Made by a program: the position numbers and the translations under genes
Origin: an uncultured Bacilli bacterium
Lineage (GTDB): Bacteria > Bacillota_I > Bacilli_A > RF39 > UBA660
Direction: 5' to 3'
Assembly: GCA_947623845.1 (NCBI GenBank)
Contig: CANQHM010000010.1
Span: 1-29,972 of the forward strand
Length of the DNA: 29,972 bases
Part shown: positions 28,894 to 29,972 of the stretch, piece after piece
Layout of the letters: the number at the start of each line of letters is the position of its first letter
How positions within the stretch are numbered: position 1 is the stretch's first letter
Notes under the pieces: generated by a model
Databases searched by the model: none
What the model was told of the DNA's origin: nothing
What the model saw: the letters and a program-made list of their open reading frames with translations, nothing else

Positions 28894-29544
28894 ATGAACT
28901 TTCTAGAAAAATATGGGATTAAAATTAAAAATAAAGAATTATTATTACAAGCATTAACTCATACTTCTTATGCTAATGAACATAATACGGCTTCTTATGA
29001 AAGATTAGAGTATTTAGGAGATGCCGTATTACAATTTATTATGAGTGAGTATTTTTATTTGAATACCAGTGATGCAGAAGGGGAAATGAGTAAAAAAAGG
29101 GCAAGTTTTGTGTGTGAAAATGCCTTATATGAATATGCGAAAGAAATAGGTTATGCCCCATATGTTAGAGTTGGTAATGGTCAAATAAGTGATATTAATG
29201 CGACTATTCTTGCCGATATTTTTGAAAGTATTTTAGGAGTTATCTATCTTGATCAAGGGATGGAAGTGGCTAAAAAATATATTTATGATATCATTGTTCC
29301 AGATATTAAGAGTAATAAACATTTTTTAATTGATTATAAAAGTGGTTTACAAGAATTAGTGCAAACGGATAAGAAGACTTTAACTTATGAAGTAGTTAAA
29401 GAAAGTGGACCTGCCCATGATAAAACATTTACGGTAGAAGTAAAAATCGATGATATGATTTATGGAACAGGAACAGGAAAGAGCAAAAAAGAAGCCGAAC
29501 AAATGGCAGCAAAGGATGCTTATCAAAAACAAGCACATCAATAA
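28894..29544 (+). CDS. rnc: Ribonuclease III
   Basis: 216 residues, normal length. Catalytic domain with ERLEYLGDAVLQF (E39, D43) and DIFESILG (D108, E111), the four acidic residues that bind the two Mg ions and cut double-stranded RNA. The double-stranded RNA-binding domain follows from about residue 144 (DYKSGLQEL ... GTGKSKKEAEQMAAKDA). It processes rRNA precursors and regulates mRNAs. The start ATG 28894 has GGTGAT upstream. smc follows 15 bases later, the usual Firmicutes order rnc-smc. Confidence 0.96.
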   Translation: MNFLEKYGIKIKNKELLLQALTHTSYANEHNTASYERLEYLGDAVLQFIMSEYFYLNTSDAEGEMSKKRASFVCENALYEYAKEIGYAPYVRVGNGQISDINATILADIFESILGVIYLDQGMEVAKKYIYDIIVPDIKSNKHFLIDYKSGLQELVQTDKKTLTYEVVKESGPAHDKTFTVEVKIDDMIYGTGTGKSKKEAEQMAAKDAYQKQAHQ

Positions 29545-29559
29545 GAGAGGTTGTAACTT

Positions 29560-29972
29560 ATGTATTTAAAGTGTATTAAGATAAATGGGTTTAAATCATT
29601 CGCGGATAAGATTGATTTAGAATTTAAGAATGGTATTACGGCGATAGTTGGACCTAATGGTAGTGGCAAAAGTAATATTGTTGATGCCGTACGTTGGGTT
29701 TTAGGAGAACAATCGGTTAAGGCTTTACGGGGAAATAGTTCGATGAGTGATGTTATTTTTGCGGGAAGTGCTTCAAGACCAGGGGCGACAAGAGCAAGTG
29801 TGGCGTTAATATTTGATAATACGGATAGATATTTAAAAAGTGAATTTAATGAAGTAGAGATAAAAAGAGTAGTATATAAAACGGGCGAAAACGATTATTT
29901 TATTAATAATGAAAAAGTAAGACTTAAAGATATTATTAATTTATTTATGGATACGGGAGCGGGGAAAGAAGC
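29560..29972 (+). CDS. smc: Chromosome condensation ATPase SMC (3'-truncated by window edge)
   Basis: The first 137 residues of an open frame that runs off the window. N-terminal ATPase head: the family start LKCIKINGFKSFADK, Walker A GPNGSGKSNIVDAV, and further head motifs WVLGEQSVKALRG and VIFAGSASRPG. SMC homodimers compact and segregate the chromosome with ScpA/ScpB. The start ATG 29560 has AGAGAGG upstream. It is probably co-transcribed with rnc. Confidence 0.95.
   Translation, partial: MYLKCIKINGFKSFADKIDLEFKNGITAIVGPNGSGKSNIVDAVRWVLGEQSVKALRGNSSMSDVIFAGSASRPGATRASVALIFDNTDRYLKSEFNEVEIKRVVYKTGENDYFINNEKVRLKDIINLFMDTGAGKE

Overview
The window comes from the chromosome of an AT-rich, low-GC Gram-positive relative. 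Bacilli or Mollicutes-like uncultured gut lineages such as RF39 are my best guess, but the species cannot be named from this alone. The evidence is the strongly A/T-biased codon use, Shine-Dalgarno sites of the AGGTGAT/GGAGG type, promoters with near-consensus -10 boxes usually preceded by TGn, an rnc-smc gene order, and pyruvate phosphate dikinase. TGA ends several genes (for example at 6199, 17888, 18144 and 26859), so the standard bacterial code is in use and UGA is not tryptophan.

Layout. 1-2605 holds the 3' part of ppdK with its terminator. 2630-13690 is an accessory island. Its first part is an Abi_2/AbiF-type HEPN protein followed by two tandem promoter-hairpin-terminator units that look like small RNAs (3681-3898). 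Next come a SWIM zinc-finger protein and a small XRE-like regulator with a structured leader. The second part (6249-13473) starts with a structured, terminator-ended RNA in front of a DUF2828/vWA gene whose plan (helical N-terminus plus MIDAS vWA) resembles the Y-RNA-binding protein Ro60. It continues with a frameshifted acidic protein, a zinc-ribbon protein, and a three-gene operon of ADP-ribosylglycohydrolase, beta-CASP metallo-beta-lactamase nuclease and PD-(D/E)xK-like protein. The island ends in a broken nucleotidyltransferase-like gene.

13700-18145 returns to housekeeping or envelope genes: a MacB-type ABC transporter fusion, a lipoprotein, and a PfkB sugar kinase overlapped by a small Smr protein. 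18294-18713 is an unknown conserved-looking gene behind a consensus promoter. 18811-19057 is a minus-strand tRNA pair (Leu, Ile2). 19126-24075 holds envelope genes: a membrane-anchored NodB deacetylase, a small membrane protein, a frameshifted 29-residue membrane peptide, an anchored WG-repeat protein and an anchored Ig-like protein. 24101-24456 is a second minus-strand tRNA cluster (Ile, Glu, Lys). 24560-27450 holds small unknown proteins, a F420-ligase-family protein, a lipoprotein and a GNAT. 27509-28841 has tRNA-Ser and a yidD plus ZnuA-like lipoprotein operon on the minus strand. The window closes with rnc and the start of smc.

The most interesting content is the RNA-centred island: a HEPN RNase candidate with adjacent small RNAs, and a Ro60-like protein with an adjacent structured RNA next to a beta-CASP nuclease, an ADP-ribose hydrolase and a second nuclease. 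The functions of these combinations are inferred from domain content and layout, not shown.
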